DNA from: Amyelois transitella | Lineage: Eukaryota; Arthropoda; Insecta; Lepidoptera; Pyralidae | Assembly: GCF_032362555.1 (NCBI RefSeq) | Contig: NC_083516.1 | Span: forward strand, 3,125,001-3,189,000 | Length of the DNA stretch: 64,000 nucleotides | Direction: 5' to 3' | Part shown: piece by piece, positions 45,346 to 58,985 of the stretch | Layout: each line of letters starts with the position of its first letter | Numbering within the stretch: the stretch's first letter is position 1 | Notes under the pieces: generated by a model | The model's database searches: none | Told to the model about the DNA's origin: nothing | The model's input: the letters and a program-made list of their open reading frames with translations, nothing else | Made by a program: the position numbers and the translations under genes

Positions 45346-46817
45346 GCGGGTCGATATTACAGATAGTAATCTTTGATTTAACTGCACTATTGTTAGTTTT
45401 ACCGCCTTTTTAGGGAAACAATCGGGCTTAGTCTTACTTGCTGGTTAGCGTTAAATGGTTCAGATAACGATTCGACGGTTGGTTAATTATTATAATTCCA
45501 TTGTTGTACTCCATTAACACAACTAGACCTCGACAATGAAATGTATTAAGGAATATAAGTCGGTAATTTTCTACTTAGATTTAAGTTAGTATTAGACAAA
45601 TACCGTAATGTAATAGAAATTAACCTTAGATATTCTTAGAACTGAATATGCTGCGGGCGGGTCAAAGTATAAAGAGAAATAGCGGATCCCCTAAGCATAA
45701 TGATAGAGGATGCTGAACACATGCAAAGACGAGAGTGAACAGAACTTAACCATTAAATTAAGGTACTTTATAATTACATATTCCAGTGACATCAGCAACA
45801 TAAGAATACCCAGTTCTACAATAAAATTATATGCGTTGTCATCACCTTACACGTCTTCATCCTGATAAAAGCTCAATTACAATCTAAAAAGCCTGTGGTC
45901 AGTTCTCATAGCCGGCTGACCACTACAAGTCTGGCCGGCTTGCAAGGCGATGTGCCGAGTTCCGATCTGATATTCACATTAGCAAACCTTGTTGTACTAT
46001 GGTGCAGTCAAGTTGGTACATTTGTTATGCGAGCGAAATGTAGGCTAGGTTAGTTCCTGGTGCAAACAATTAAATTTTATATATTCAACACGTTCAAAAT
46101 GATGAATTAACAAATTAATTAACATAAATATGTCCTTATATTATATATTTTAACCTGATCTTATAACATTATCTCAGAGTATAAACTTATTAAATTTAGT
46201 GCCTGCAATCATAAATGTAGCGGTATTTGGTATGATCTCTTAAGGGCTTTCACTATAATATAATATTTGTAAACCATATATTTAAAGATTTGTATAAAAT
46301 TTTTTGAAATAGATAATGTCATCATCGTAAAAAAAGATATTTTGAAAATAGAAGAGTATTTCTATTGAAAATATTTGCTGTCAATTTTGAACATGATAAA
46401 TTTGGCAATTTACAATATTCTACCGAATATAAGTTACCTAAATCCTACACATAATCAAAATAACTCTTACCCTTAAAGCTAAAGAACGAAATTCAGATAA
46501 AGTTTAAACATGGTATTTTTTTAATGCATTAAGTAGTTACATAACGATAAATGTTTAATTTTCTTTAATTCTTGGGATTAATTGTTAGTGCCATGAGGAA
46601 CACAGGCTATCGGCTATTATAACTAGAATCGTTATAGGAACACGCTGCTTTCATCGGATAACTGGTCCAACTCATACGCCGTATAAGGGCAGCGGATGTA
46701 GGGCTCCTGTGCCCATGCAGGTGAAAATACTAAGGCTAGTCTATCTGAACATGGTTAATTAGGGTTAACTAACCGTAAACAATATGCTTTATGGTTGTTT
46801 TGAAATATACATTTGTA

Positions 46818-47006
46818 CATATAATCACGTCTTGCGGGGTAAACAGAGCCAACAGTCTTGAAAAGACAGATAGACCACGTTCAGGTGTTGTTTGGCTTAA
46901 TGTTAGAATTGATATTCAAATAGTTACAGGTTGCTTAAAGAAGAATCCCAAGTTTAGAAATCTACTCCTAAGTTGCCTTTTACGACATCCGTGGGAAAGA
47001 GATGAT
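46818..47006 (+). repeat. Repeat family A, internally deleted copy
   Basis: ATCACGTCTTGCGGGGTAAA, CAGAGCCAACAGTCTTGAAA, AATAGTTACAGGTTGC then directly TTAAAGAAGAATCCCAAG and TTTTACGACATCCGTGGG. A small deletion removes the CTAGCCCATCGCC segment. Confidence 0.75.
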
Positions 47007-47339
47007 GGAACGGTTTTAGCAATTGCTTAATTTTTATATATATATCTCAATTGAGATATCTTTATAAATCAATTAAATTTACATATATCACATGTTGTCA
47101 CCCTAACAGCCAAGATAGAATCTGTTCCTAGTGTTAGACAAGCTATCGCGTTTGTTTGTTTAATATGCATGAGCACTATCCATATCGGTCTAGCATTAGC
47201 GTCGTGGTGTATAATGGTGTGTCCTGACAGTCTTAATGTGACTATTGCAGTTAAAGTCATATGTTTTTAGTAAGGGCTACGCATTCTATGCTCTGTTTCG
47301 TGGTTTATTAAGGCATTTAAAAAGTTCCATCTATTATAA

Positions 47340-47545
47340 GGTTCCGTGTGGTCTGGCAGTGAAAAATAAATAAATAGTGGGGTGCCAGCTGTTTATTTTC
47401 CCGCTAATATTGTTTTAGTCAATTGATGGAAGGCTTATAAACTTGGGATTCTTCTTAATTGGAGGCTAGCAACATGTCACTATCTAAATCTCAATTACAT
47501 CATCAAACAATCTCGCTGAACCTGGTATTGGAGTGTTTTTGAGAC
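47340..47545 (-). repeat. Repeat family A, reverse, rearranged
   Basis: GGTTCCGTGTGGTCTGGCAG, TTATAAACTTGGGATTCTTC, GAGGCTAGCAACATGTCACT and ATCTCGCTGAACCTGG. About 60 bp of unrelated sequence separates the first and second blocks. Confidence 0.6.
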
Positions 47546-50500
47546 TTTGACTGTGTTTTTCAAAGAATACCTAAACTGGGATATGGTATAAGATGAGATA
47601 ATGTATATGTATAATGTGTTGTGGAGGTTATAATGTGTATAAAGTTTAAACATATGTACACACAAATCGTAGACTACACGTAATTAGATGTACTTATGCA
47701 CTGGTGCTGATAAAAAAAGTTACAGATACAACAAGAATTGAACAGTTAGCTTGTTCTCCTTCATTTTTAATGAACCTGTCCTGCTTTATTATCTTATTTT
47801 GAACATTACTGTATTAATAAGTACAATACAAAGTAAAATTTACAAAAAGATCTTAATATTTTTTTCTGTACCTAGTAGCTTATGACGTGATATATGATGT
47901 ATGCATGTAAGAAGCGCAAGTAAACTTCTGTGCTGTGGTCATTGTATGCTAGCGTAATTTTATGTGAATGCGTCTGCGCCGTTTTGTGGAAACTATTTCG
48001 TTCCTTGTTTATATATATATGTGGTGCAAGATTTTTTTATTGTAATAGTATATTAAAATGGCGCTTATACTTGATATATTTTGTACTTAATTATTAATTG
48101 TTTTCAGCGATCAATTTTGTGCGATTATGAGGACTTATTTTACACTTTTATGTGATGATGATAAGAGGATTCGACTGCTCAATTCGGTTAAAGATTTCTT
48201 TATAAGATGATAAAAATGTTTAATATTGATTTTATATCATGTCATTAAAGTTAAAAAAAATACCGTAACAAGGAAAGTTAAAAGTATAATATTACAAAAG
48301 TAAAACCTGATTTATCAGTAAAATGAATTAGCCGATACCAGCTAGGTGCAGAGTACAAATCAGCTTTTGCGAGTAATGTTCGATAAATCCATCGCTACAC
48401 CCACTGAGCGATACAATCACACTTCTGTCTCGCGAAGAGCTCGTGCTCAGACTGATGAAATAGCAAAGATAAGTTCTATTTATGAAACAGCGGTTTTAAA
48501 ATTTCGAAATTAATATTTTTTGTGGCCTTTGCAAGATACCTAGTATCTTGTTTTTTATACGGATCAAATATTTTTTTTTAATATAAATTAAAAAGTAAAT
48601 TAGTATTAGGTAGGGACGTATGTTGACGTTGTATGACGTCCCTATTTAATTCAACTAATACTATCGATGTTGAAAACTTATCGACTGAATTTTCGTGCTA
48701 TAATAGTAGATGTTGCCCATACGCGTGCGAGTGGGCTATTCTTAAATTCAAAATAGGTTCTCATTGTGCTCGAAAAGTTGATCTCATAAAAACCCACACG
48801 TAACGATTACACTACTTACTCGTCGGTAACAATCAAGCACTCTTTTAAGCTCGATATACATCCGGCCACTAAACGGATTCCTAGTGCCGATACCACCATC
48901 AGATCAGGGCGATCTCTCTTTAATTATATTGTTATACGGCGAGGTCGTGAGGTCGGATAGCAAATAGATTATCTCTCCGACTGCCGTTGTGAATAGCCCC
49001 TTTATCGAGGAACTTCTTTTTGGTGCAGCCGCGAGAGCGAAGAATTGTAGATGTGGCACTTTGAATCAGAATTTTATTTTGTAGATAAAAAATGTCGGTA
49101 TTTATTTTGATAAAATCTATTTTAATAATTAAAGAAAGGTGACCATATTAAATATGTACTAACCTAAATTGTTGAAATTTCTAAATAATTAAATCTGACA
49201 ATAGGAATGTCTTAAAACACGAACAAATTAACTCTTGTACATAAATTGTGACGGGTATCTTAGGGGTTTTATAACTTGTGTTAAGATTTTTGCAGCAGTA
49301 CAGTAACTGACCAATATTGCAGCTAATCATTGCTAAATCTACTCTTACGCTGTCGCGATGTATTATAAATACTATAAATAATACAGGTATGGCTACTATA
49401 CGATACTCGTTACTTTTCATTGCCTCTGTCCCATCAGTGATCGTTCTGTGTTCACTTCTTTTTATGTCCCGAGTCATTATCGGGGATCGCACAAGCGTCT
49501 TTGATTGCTTTCTGTAATTTGGAGCATTCAATGTTTGAATTATTTTCGGAATTCGTCTAGGTCATTGGTCGGTTTGTAAGGTTGTGTGTTTTGTTGCGCC
49601 TGCGCCGCGTCGTGATCGAGGGTCCATGTTATGATCATGATATATCTCCATTCTGTTACTGAATTGACTTATTAATGTTTATTTTTAAATTGGTATTTGT
49701 CTTATAGGCTCTAGTCCCGAATATCATTATTATAATTCTTAACTTCGTGTTATGATTACAACTATGTAATGTAGTGAAATAAAAACGTTCCATCTTGATT
49801 TAGTAAGAGTTAGAAAGCAGAAGTTTAAAACTATTCAGTTGAAAGTATAAAAATTAATAAAATTAACTATACCACTAACAAAGAGGTAGTGGTATGGTAT
49901 TTGGTGGATAACACTACAGTCGGAAGACCATCTTTATATATTTACTTATTATTAATAGTGCATCAATAATTCCCATTCCTAAAAAAATTGCCAAAAATTT
50001 GCTCGGCTTGCAAAATTTCCTTTATGGTGCCGTGGTTTGTCTCCAATATATATTAATAAAACCGCTATATTGTTGTTTGATTTTAAAATATCGATATATA
50101 ACACTAATAAATTTGCAAAAATCCATCACGATAATGGCCGCCGACTACAGATTAATCGCCGTATAAATTACTCTAGATACAAATCAAAATAGGTATTATT
50201 GATTTGTCCGGATGATGTAACGTTACATACTAATGTATCACTTACGTAACGTTAGTATTTTTATGACTTAGACAAAGTCGACTACTTTTAAATGTCATTA
50301 ATCTTGCAACAATGCTTTCATGAAGAAAAATTATGTCTACATTGATATCTCTAACTGAATTAATAATGTTTACATTGAAGTTGCTAGCTCATGAATGGTT
50401 GACTTTTACACATTCATTACTATCTCATACTACATAGTTTCATGATATTCCTTGATGTTAAAATATGTACATGTTTACACATTCAATACACATCGAATAA

Positions 50501-50674
50501 TTTTTTTTTTATGCTACGTTTAAAACTAGATTACGCCCGCATAAAGTGAAAAATCCTGATAATTTTTTCGTTTCCGTAGGAATTTCGAAAAATTATTTTC
50601 TAGTGAACCCCTAGGTCACATAAGAAACCTTTATGCGCAATTTGACTCAGTGGTTTGAGTTTTGCGTCGATAAA

Positions 50675-50863
50675 AATTCAAAATTCAAAATTCAAAATTT
50701 TTATTCATTATTATAGGATATTATTATATCGCTTAATAATTGTCGTATGGTTTAACAACTTGGTTGACGTCAAATAAATTACTTAAAAACTAAGTTTACT
50801 GCCGCTTCCAAGGCGTCAGTGCAGAAGAAGCGGTAACAAACTGCACTGCAGCATTTTCATCAA
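50675..50863 (+). repeat. Dispersed repeat family B, copy 2
   Basis: Matches 4009-4202 in the same orientation, including TTTTATTCATTATTATAGGA, GTTGACGTCAAATAAATTAC, GCCGCTTCCAAGGCGTCAGT and ACTGCACTGCAGCATTTTC. A few indels separate the copies (AAATTCAAAATTCAAAATTC triplication at the left edge). Confidence 0.75.
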
Positions 50864-52081
50864 CAACGTCAACTTCACAATATTAAATTATACTTAGAAT
50901 AGAATGTGGACGGGAGAATACATTGTTCACGGGAGATTTATATATTTATGAGATTTAATATTGAAAAAAGAAAAATATATATATATATATTATGGATTGC
51001 TATTTATTATTATATATGATTGATATTTCAGTCAGTCAGTGTCCCCTTTTATGGGTATTTCGATAGAGAGTCGCGTATAACGTATTACATTCGAATTACG
51101 ATTGTAATTCACAGAAAAACGAATCTCAATTGTTCACTCTTGCGGTTACAGCTGCGTGCGAGTGACTATAAAAAAACCTATTATTATTTTTAAAAATAAA
51201 AAATAAGGCATACGATTTTCTTTTACGGCCGCGTATTTGTTTTGGTTGTAATAACGTGTTATAACGGTTATGGAAATGTCGGTGACCACAGTACGTGGTG
51301 CAGGAAATCAATTTCATAGTTCTACATAAATGTAACAAAGGTTAAAATGAATGCGAGATATAATAGATATTTAGAAAAGTTTTTCACCCTGTGGTTTTCG
51401 GCATCAGGCCAATTTTTTTAAAAGTAAAAATGTAATAAAACCTACTTGAATATTATACTAAAGTTAAAAAAATGTTGACATCCTTCCTTTAGCTAGATCC
51501 CAAGCTTAGTAAATTTAACAGCTCATGAATTAAATAGTGAATGTGTTAAAAAATGCAGAAGTTTGCAAGGATGTATTTATCGAAATTAATTAATCAGTAA
51601 AAATTTAAAATCATTTATGGAAAACAAAGTCGCGGGCAACAGTTTGTAGCTAATTTATTCATTATTTTAATAGCAATGGACAAGGCTTTCATACACCAAT
51701 GTTATATCCATTACATCAAATATTTAATGTAAAAATATCGCCTTGTTCAGTTGTAACGCCACCTCAGGCGACTATAAGCCATAATTTGCTGACAAGATTG
51801 TTTATCCGTACCCTATTGATTTACAATTGGTGCCCCGGGCTTTGACAGTCGACCTCGCATACCCTAGTTGACATTTAGCCTGACCTCTTGAGGCCTACAC
51901 CTACGGAGTTTGTTCGTGTTGGCCGCGAGGGCAAATGTTTGGTAGAATGTTGGTTGTTAGGTGTTTTTGCCAATGACGTTATACAATTGAAGTAAATTTT
52001 GATCATCTGAACTATTAAGACATACATAAGGATAGAGAATATACCAGTATTTCCAATTGTCATTAAAATTAATAATATTAT

Positions 52082-52200
52082 AATTGAGCATTTTTATTTG
52101 GATTATAGTAGCTTATACATTAGACAAATATAATTGTATTCTACCATAAATTATTTTAATTTCTCATTAAAATTGAGCATTTTTATTTTGATTATAGTAG
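52082..52200 (+). repeat. 30-bp direct repeat pair
   Basis: AATTGAGCATTTTTATTTGG followed by ATTATAGTAG at 52082-52111 recurs at 52171-52200 with one mismatch. The spacer phrase ATAATTGTATTCTACCATAA also has a near copy at 53897-53920, so a dispersed element is probably involved. Confidence 0.75.
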
Positions 52201-53505
52201 TTTAAACTCGTACAAACTTAATCAATTCCACTGACATTTTCGCTATCATCCATTGCTTCCACATTGGCGTAAGATTGATCAAACATTTGCTCCGTCCGGC
52301 CAACCAGTCCGCCAGCCCACAGCCGCGCCCACGCCACAGAACTAGATCTCTATTCATAATGTTTTTGTTCGAACAGGCCATGCATAGTTTGTTCTTCTCC
52401 TATTTGGTCAAGGAATGCTGTTTTGACGCTTTGATGAACTACTTGTTTTTTTTTGCATTATGTACTTTTGATATAGTTGTGTCAGACTTTATGTTCATTA
52501 AATATTGTCAGTAATATTTCACATACATAGAGTATTGAAAAATTATGAGAAGACTAAAAAGAGAAAAGGTAATAAACTGTCAATATTACGTACACTATTT
52601 TTTTTTGTGAAATAATATGTGATTTACCAAACAGTACTTACGGTACGGTATTCGGAAAATGCTTAGATCATATCGATATCAATACAAAAGAGATCTTAGT
52701 TACAACTCCAACAAAAACTTGATCATTAATCGATTTAAAACATCGTTATTCGCAACTTGGTTAGACAGCCGTCGAATAAAATCGATAATCTGACGATTTA
52801 ATTATACACGAGCATGACACGACCCGAATTAGAATTCAATTATGCATGCATGCATTGAATCGAGTTAGTCACATCTCGATTCAGGTATTAATATCGATCT
52901 TATCCGATAGTTTCCGTCCAAAGGTCAGCATAGTCATGTGTTTTTTTTTTATTGTTCGTTAATAGTATGTTTCAACTTTTTAGAATTAAGTTAGTATAGA
53001 ATATCTTTTGCTAACTGTACTGCCTTGTGTTAAAATAAAAATCTTGTTTTGCCCGCTGGAATTTTGGGAAGTAACATTTTAGTTCTCCTAACACTTACAT
53101 GTCCTCAAAAGTCCCACTGAGCAAAATTTGCTCAAGTTTGTTGACCACATATACATTATACCATATTTCAGCCCAGTTATCTACGTTCAGTAACGTAGTA
53201 GTGGAAGAATAGGTATTATTAATTAGTTTGATCCCTTATGGGATATACAGTCATTAGGTTTATTGCATGAAATTTGTTTTATTTTTCTTCACACCGCTGT
53301 ATTTGATAAAGCAGCCGATTAAGGGACAAATAAACATCAATTTGTATGACAATAAAGGTCCGTCACCACCTATCAATACCCAGACTTCAAGTCTTGAAGT
53401 GCCGCTTTCATACCGCTCTATTGAGATCCAAGACGACCTTAATATGTGGACATGGCTCCATTTAGATCGCTTTCTTTCCGAGACTAGTTTGTTTAAGACA
53501 CACAC

Positions 53506-53517
53506 ACACACAAAGTA
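53506..53517. repeat. Short (CA)n run
   Basis: About six CA units; a second similar run is at 21551-21561. Minor. Confidence 0.6.
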
Positions 53518-54224
53518 ACTTACTACAAAGTTAACCAGTTCAATTGAAAACTGGGAAAAGTTTCTGTCGAGAAAAATTGAAAAATGCAAATGACGTCCTG
53601 AAAATTTGCTGATTAAATGATCTTTCCCTCTACAAAGTAAATCATAATACCATACGGTCGAATTGAGAACCTTCTCCTTTTTTGAAATCCTGCTGATAAT
53701 CTTAAGATAAATGGAAATTAAATATCCACCTTAATATAATAAATGTAAAAGTGTGTTTTTTTATCTTTCGCGTCAAAACCATTGTACCGGTACTTTTGAT
53801 CCCGGAAAAGGTCTGTCTCTGAGAAAATCGCAATCAACGAGTTAACAAAGAAACTAAAACTATTTCCTTAAATTTCAAATAAACATCAGATAAATATAAC
53901 TGTATTCTACCATAAATTATTTTTCATTTCATTCCCACATTTCACTACTGTTCTGTCTCAGCTATGACCCTATAAAATGCGACGGTGTATTCCGAAGAAG
54001 ATTAATAAAACAGGTTGCAGAATGTCACTCTATATTGGCATAGAGTTATTACTATGCAAATATCGAGGAAGCGGTAATGACCAATTACGCGTAATAAGTG
54101 TGTGCGGCCAAGTATCAATTAGGTACTCATGCTCGCTTTGTTTGGGTCGATTTGAATTTAATTATGAGAACTATAATTATGATTTAGATCCTTTAAATAA
54201 AGTGGCAGTGTTGCCTCCGTCGTG

Positions 54225-54345
54225 CCTAGTAAGCAGAGGCAGGCCGAAAAAATCATAGTTTACAGCGAAGACAAGACAAAGTGGAGAAAGAAGAGTTTGA
54301 AAGCGGACCCACGCAAAGTAATGAAGTGCGTAACAAACAAACAAA
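54225..54345 (+). mobile_element. Decayed LINE reverse-transcriptase tail
   Basis: RGRPKK appears in one frame (54235-54255). After a stop and frameshift, DKTKWRKKSLKADPRKVMKC is readable in another. Together they parallel the RGRPKK...DRSNWKKLTYCADPT tail at 34240-34370. It is a pseudogenised fragment of the same LINE type. Confidence 0.6.
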
Positions 54346-56790
54346 CACATAGATTAGTAATGTTACGGTTTTTTTAAAACTTAATAAATACATATTTTGC
54401 TTAAATGTGACTTTAGTGGTGATCCGGGCGTTGAATCATAACTTTTGGTGATTGCTAAGTATATTAAATCCATAATTTATTAACATGTCACTTATTTACG
54501 GGTTAAAATAAACCCATCACTTAGTCTTTATTATCATTATCTTCACAAAATAAGAGTATCGTGAAATGTCACAATCATGATGTCATAAACGATTATTACG
54601 TAAACGATAAAGTTTTGAAATATCGACATGAGATGATCACTTTGATCTTGATCATCGATCTCGTTAATGATTCGATAAAATTTTGAAATTGAGAGAAATT
54701 GATAGATTTATGAGTCGAGTTACAGAAAGCTTAGAGTCATAAGTTTAGAAGGAAAAGTTGCTTGGGGTGTCAGCACCTTGAACTGGTGAGTAAAGTTCAA
54801 ATAATATCTAGTTCCAACTATTCGAAAGTTCGAAATTCAAATACAGCGGACCGCTCAGAGATTAACGACAGACATCTTACATTCAGATCAATTACAATTG
54901 TGAATAAAATTTAATGTATGCCTGTACGTCGAGAGTCAAAGGAGTTTTCCCTTCGAATGCTCCGTATTGCAAGGTTCTAAACCCTGTTTGCTTGACTTAA
55001 CCCAGTGTTATAGCCGGTATGAGATTTATTGCAGGTTACGCGTGCGCAGTTCGGACATCGTCTGAAGGAGGGGTTACACTAACCGTATTATTTTTTTATA
55101 TGTCTCATACCTGGGTGACCTAGCGGAGGTCTGTGTCTATTTAACTGTTTCAAATGACATCAGTTAAAAACCACAGACCAAATTTTGCTCGTTTAAAAGT
55201 ATAGGATTGATTAATAACTACACACATGTCATGTCTTTATGTCCTAGAGGTCTTATTAAAAACTTTAAAGATTTTGACTTTATTCTTAAAATTACTTTAA
55301 AATAAAATTAAAAATTTACAACGCTTATTAATTTCCTTTACAATTATTTGTATTTTTGACAGGGATGAAAATTATAACATAATTCTATTCAAGACGTAGA
55401 TATGACTAGAACAAATATCAAGTGTGTAGTCCCACTAACACGCAGCTCAGTGCACCAGATGTAAGATTAAGGCCCTCAATAAACATGCTCGCCACAATAA
55501 CGGACCGAACAACACTTTACAGCCTCTTACCCCTCATTGGAGATAAACAAATAACAGTTCTAGGTACTAAAATAAACAGGCTAATTCATTTTAATGTTTG
55601 TGTCAATGTATCATAATTAAAAAAAAACAAAATCGTCTTCAGAATATTGATTTTCTCTCATTCAAAGAGTAATGCAAGATGTTTTGAAAAAATTGATTTA
55701 GTAGTTGTGTTTGTTTAACCTGTAACATGCTGTGTAAAGTCTTTGTTATTGCCTTCCCTTTGTCACCGTGTCATAAAATTCGATCACACCACAGAAACAC
55801 AATAAAGTGGGAATAGGAAGTGTAACTGTTACTAGATCAGTTTGCACTCGCAATGGCGACTATATTTTTACGATTTCCCCGGCGATTCCGCGGGCGATGC
55901 CTTTCACCCACAATGGCTACAATTTTCGAATGCAAAGCGGGGCTGCACTGAAATGACTGTCATCCGAGGGCAGAGGCGGCAATTTGAAGCGATCTACACA
56001 GTTGACGGATTTAATGTGCCGGTTTATCTGGACGACATGGGTGGTAGGATATTACAAATCAATATATTATCTATCTATACCTATCTCTTTTGATATTGAA
56101 AAAAAAAACGAAACTCATTGAAAAGAAAACATATCAACAGCCCAAACAGCTGAATTTGAAATTTAATATCACATTTTAAAGTGCAACCTTAAACATAATC
56201 AAAAAAGGTTACTTAAATACGGCAACATAATCGCCTGTAAATGTATCTACATATATATTCGCATGTTATCAAGATGATTCGGAAACTATTATTTTAGTTA
56301 AATACATACATTACACGGGCAACATACCTGCCGTATGTTAGGCATACAGTACTCATACAATAATAGTGTTATGTACTTTACCAATGACACCAAATATAAT
56401 AATTAAATGCCAACGGAATGCCTCAGCCTCAAATAAATAATAGTACAATTTAAATTATGTTCCTAATTATAGTTAAGCACGTTTCCCATTAACAGTAACT
56501 CAGCCAAAAGTCCTATTCACGGTCGCATGCGTTTGTATGGGATCATCCCAATTCTTAATCCTATGTCCATCTCTTTCTACACTCCTTTTTCTTAATCCGA
56601 TGATGACTACTCTAAATATTGTAACGGCCACTGGCCACCCACGGAGTTATCATATTGCAAGCCTTGATTGTTTAAACAAAAATTAAGTTTACGACACAAA
56701 GATTGAGCTTGTACCATACTAATTTCTCCACCATACTCTTTTCGTCATATTTTTTTTCGTTATAATAGTTTATTAAACGAAAATCTTTAG
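54346..56790. other. Non-coding stretch with one unassigned ORF
   Basis: No repeat copy was recognised except short AT tracts. Motifs resembling GATCATCGATCTCG occur near 54650. An uncharacterised forward frame is noted separately at 55842-56045. Confidence 0.4.
55842..56045 (+). other. Unassigned open frame of protein-like composition
   Basis: About 68 codons without a stop, from CACTCGCAATGG to GACGACATGGGTGG. It includes RRQFEAIYTVDGFNVPVYLD and is more GC-rich than its flanks. An acceptor-like TACTAGATCAG precedes it and GGTAGGA follows. I recognise no family. It may be an exon, a conserved non-coding element or chance. Confidence 0.2.
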
Positions 56791-56794
56791 TATT

Positions 56795-57058
56795 TGGTGA
56801 TGTGTGGTTCCCGGCACCAATACAAAAAAGAATAGGACCACTCCACCTTTTTCCCATGGATGTCGTAAAAGGCGACTAAGGGATAGGCTTGCAAACTTGG
56901 GATTCTTTTTTAGGCGATAGGTTAGCAACCTGTCACTATTTGAATCTCAATTCTATCGTTAAGCCAAATAGCTGAACGTGGCCATTCAGTCTTTTCAAGA
57001 CTGTTGGCTCTGTCTACCCCGCAAGGGATATAGACGTGACCATATGTATGTATGTATG
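56795..57058 (-). repeat. Repeat family A, full-length reverse copy
   Basis: GTGTGGTTCCCGGCACCAAT, ATGGATGTCGTAAAAGGCGA, GCGATAGGTTAGCAACCTGT, GAACGTGGCCATTCAGTCTT, CTACCCCGCAAGGGATATAG and a TATG tail. All conserved blocks are present; about 264 bp. Confidence 0.85.
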
Positions 57059-58860
57059 CTTTAGTATTTGCTATATAATACAAAAACCCTAATCAGTAAG
57101 TTGAAATGAAATGTACTACCAAGATGTAATTCCTAGATCCTAAGCAATAAATATGCTAATAATGTAATTTAACCTTTCAGTATCTTCTTACATCGCAGTT
57201 TTATGAAGATTACCTTCTGAATCATATTAATTGCTGTGTCATTACTATTCAATTACAGTGTCCACAGTTTATATAAGTATTTGAGGCCGTATACGTATCA
57301 CTAAGTTTCAGTACTTTTATGTTTTTATTGTCATCGTTACTTTTGCCGCCCATATCTCTAACCTTTGGTGGTCTTGCGCAGGATCTAACTTACACGATAT
57401 TATGATTACCCTATTACTTGTGTAATTTCAACAGATGCTGAAATTATACGCTCATAATTTATACAAATACACAATATTGTATAAATATGCGTTTTGCGAG
57501 ATTGTGTTGGGTTAAATATGCTTTTATGGTTAAAAATATGTTTGGGTCGGCAGAGAGTTCGAGTTATGTACTTAGGCAGTTGTGTTACGGATCATGTTGC
57601 ACAAAATATTCTAATTCGAGTTCTGGGCCTTAGCAACCCGAATTTTAACACTATATAGATCGTTTACCAATACAATTCGGAACTTGTTATCTTTAATGAA
57701 AGAACTCTTTCCTTCATTAAAGATAATAAGTCGGAATTCTTTTTGGTTTTTTTTATTATTAAGAACAATTTGTAAATTCTTAAAGAAGAATCTTTGGATG
57801 TACAAAGCCACTTAACGATAGACTTATGTAACTTTTTATCTTAGAATAAAGCAAAATCTAAATCTGAACAAAAATCAAAGAACCCGGCCTGAATGTGGGC
57901 AAACACTATATTTCATAAAAATAATACCTCGGACATAAAGCTATCCTTTCCTTTAACAATCACGTAATTACAGTGGTCGTTGGAGTACCAGAGCTATTCG
58001 GATTATTGCATCAAACCATGCGCAGTGACAGGTCGCTATCTAAAATAATTAAGGCATGCACACACCGGCGACACGGGGGACGCTCGCTGGAATACCAATG
58101 AAGTAGTAACGATGCAAATAATCTCCTACCATCATTCTGACATTTCTTTTAGACTGACGTTGAGTGAGTTATGTGTAAAGATATGTTTTTAAACAAATTG
58201 TGGTTAGTAAAGGTACGGTGATGTGATGACTTGAGAGCTGTAAAGACTAAATAATATTGATTGAGATAGACTATACAATTTTAATTCTATATTACGGATT
58301 CTAAACATTGCGAAAAAAACAATCTGATATCTTTTATGTTGCCTTAGATTGACACGAAGACTTTATCCAAATACTATAAGTATTTTATTGAGTTTATAAT
58401 ATTACTTATAAACTTTCTCAGATCGTTTAGGTAATTGTATTTATCCTCGATTTGTAAGCATTCTGGTAACATCCTTAAGGCCGTCCAGTAGCTAGTTAGA
58501 ACATGTTTGATTTCCTGCAGTTGCAATTAGTATTACTGTTAGTAATAAAACATAGATAGTTTCATATTAATTGGATTAACTCGCTAGTTAATATTAATTG
58601 GCTTAACTTGTTAATGATCGCCCGGTAGTCACGAATGAAGCCCTTAAAATAACTTGTAATTAATTTGGTAGTAAATATTGTTGAGATAATTTAGTCATTA
58701 ATCTTTGAGGCGAGTATGGATTTAATTGACGAATGATTTACATTACACGGAGATGTAGATTACGATTTAGAAATCCATATACTACATCAACTGGCACTTA
58801 AAATTTTAAACTGTTATATAGAACTATATATTACAAGAATAGTACTTAAATTGTATATTA

Positions 58861-58985
58861 ATGCAACGAGCATGCATGATAAGATTGATGAGTGTCGATG
58901 AAGCAAAAGAAGTATGCAAAGATCGTGGCAAGTGGAAAGATGTAGTGTCTGGCTACACCTGCGGAAAAAAGACAAGTAAGTGGAA
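58861..58985 (+). mobile_element. LINE polyprotein C-terminal fragment
   Basis: The frame reads MSVDEAKEVCKDRGKWKDVV followed by SGYTCGKK. The same motif, reverse strand, is at 15260-15330 (DEAKEVCSDRGKWKDIV-like). It is the extreme C-terminus of an RTE-like LINE ORF. Confidence 0.6.

Larger units (their letters stand above)
42000..47600. other. Long non-coding stretch with repeats
   Basis: No coding exon seen. Contents are ATCGATA-type motifs (about 42628, 42778, 42798, 44757), a SINE fragment (43125-43178), four family A copies, a repeat end at 43570-43668 and a short CpG-rich patch at 45280-45345 (GCCGGCGCGGCGCGCCC). Probably intron or regulatory DNA of the SAM gene. Confidence 0.45.
47600..53880. 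other. Long non-coding stretch
   Basis: No coding exon found. It holds TA microsatellites (about 48010-48022, 50977-50990), family B copy 2 (50675-50863), a local 30-bp direct repeat (52082 and 52171), ATCGAT-rich patches (48663, 50091, 52670-52910) and moderately GC-rich segments at 48930-49060 and 51780-51960. The reverse ORF at 49181-49531 shows no domain signature. Confidence 0.45.

Noticed and set aside
49181..49531. 116-aa reverse ORF in the right half
   Set aside because: No recognisable motif, overlaps a forward ORF of similar quality, and no splice or repeat support.
53260..53589. 109-aa reverse and 83-aa forward overlapping ORFs
   Set aside because: Both frames open in the same AT-rich stretch with a CA microsatellite; no family signature.
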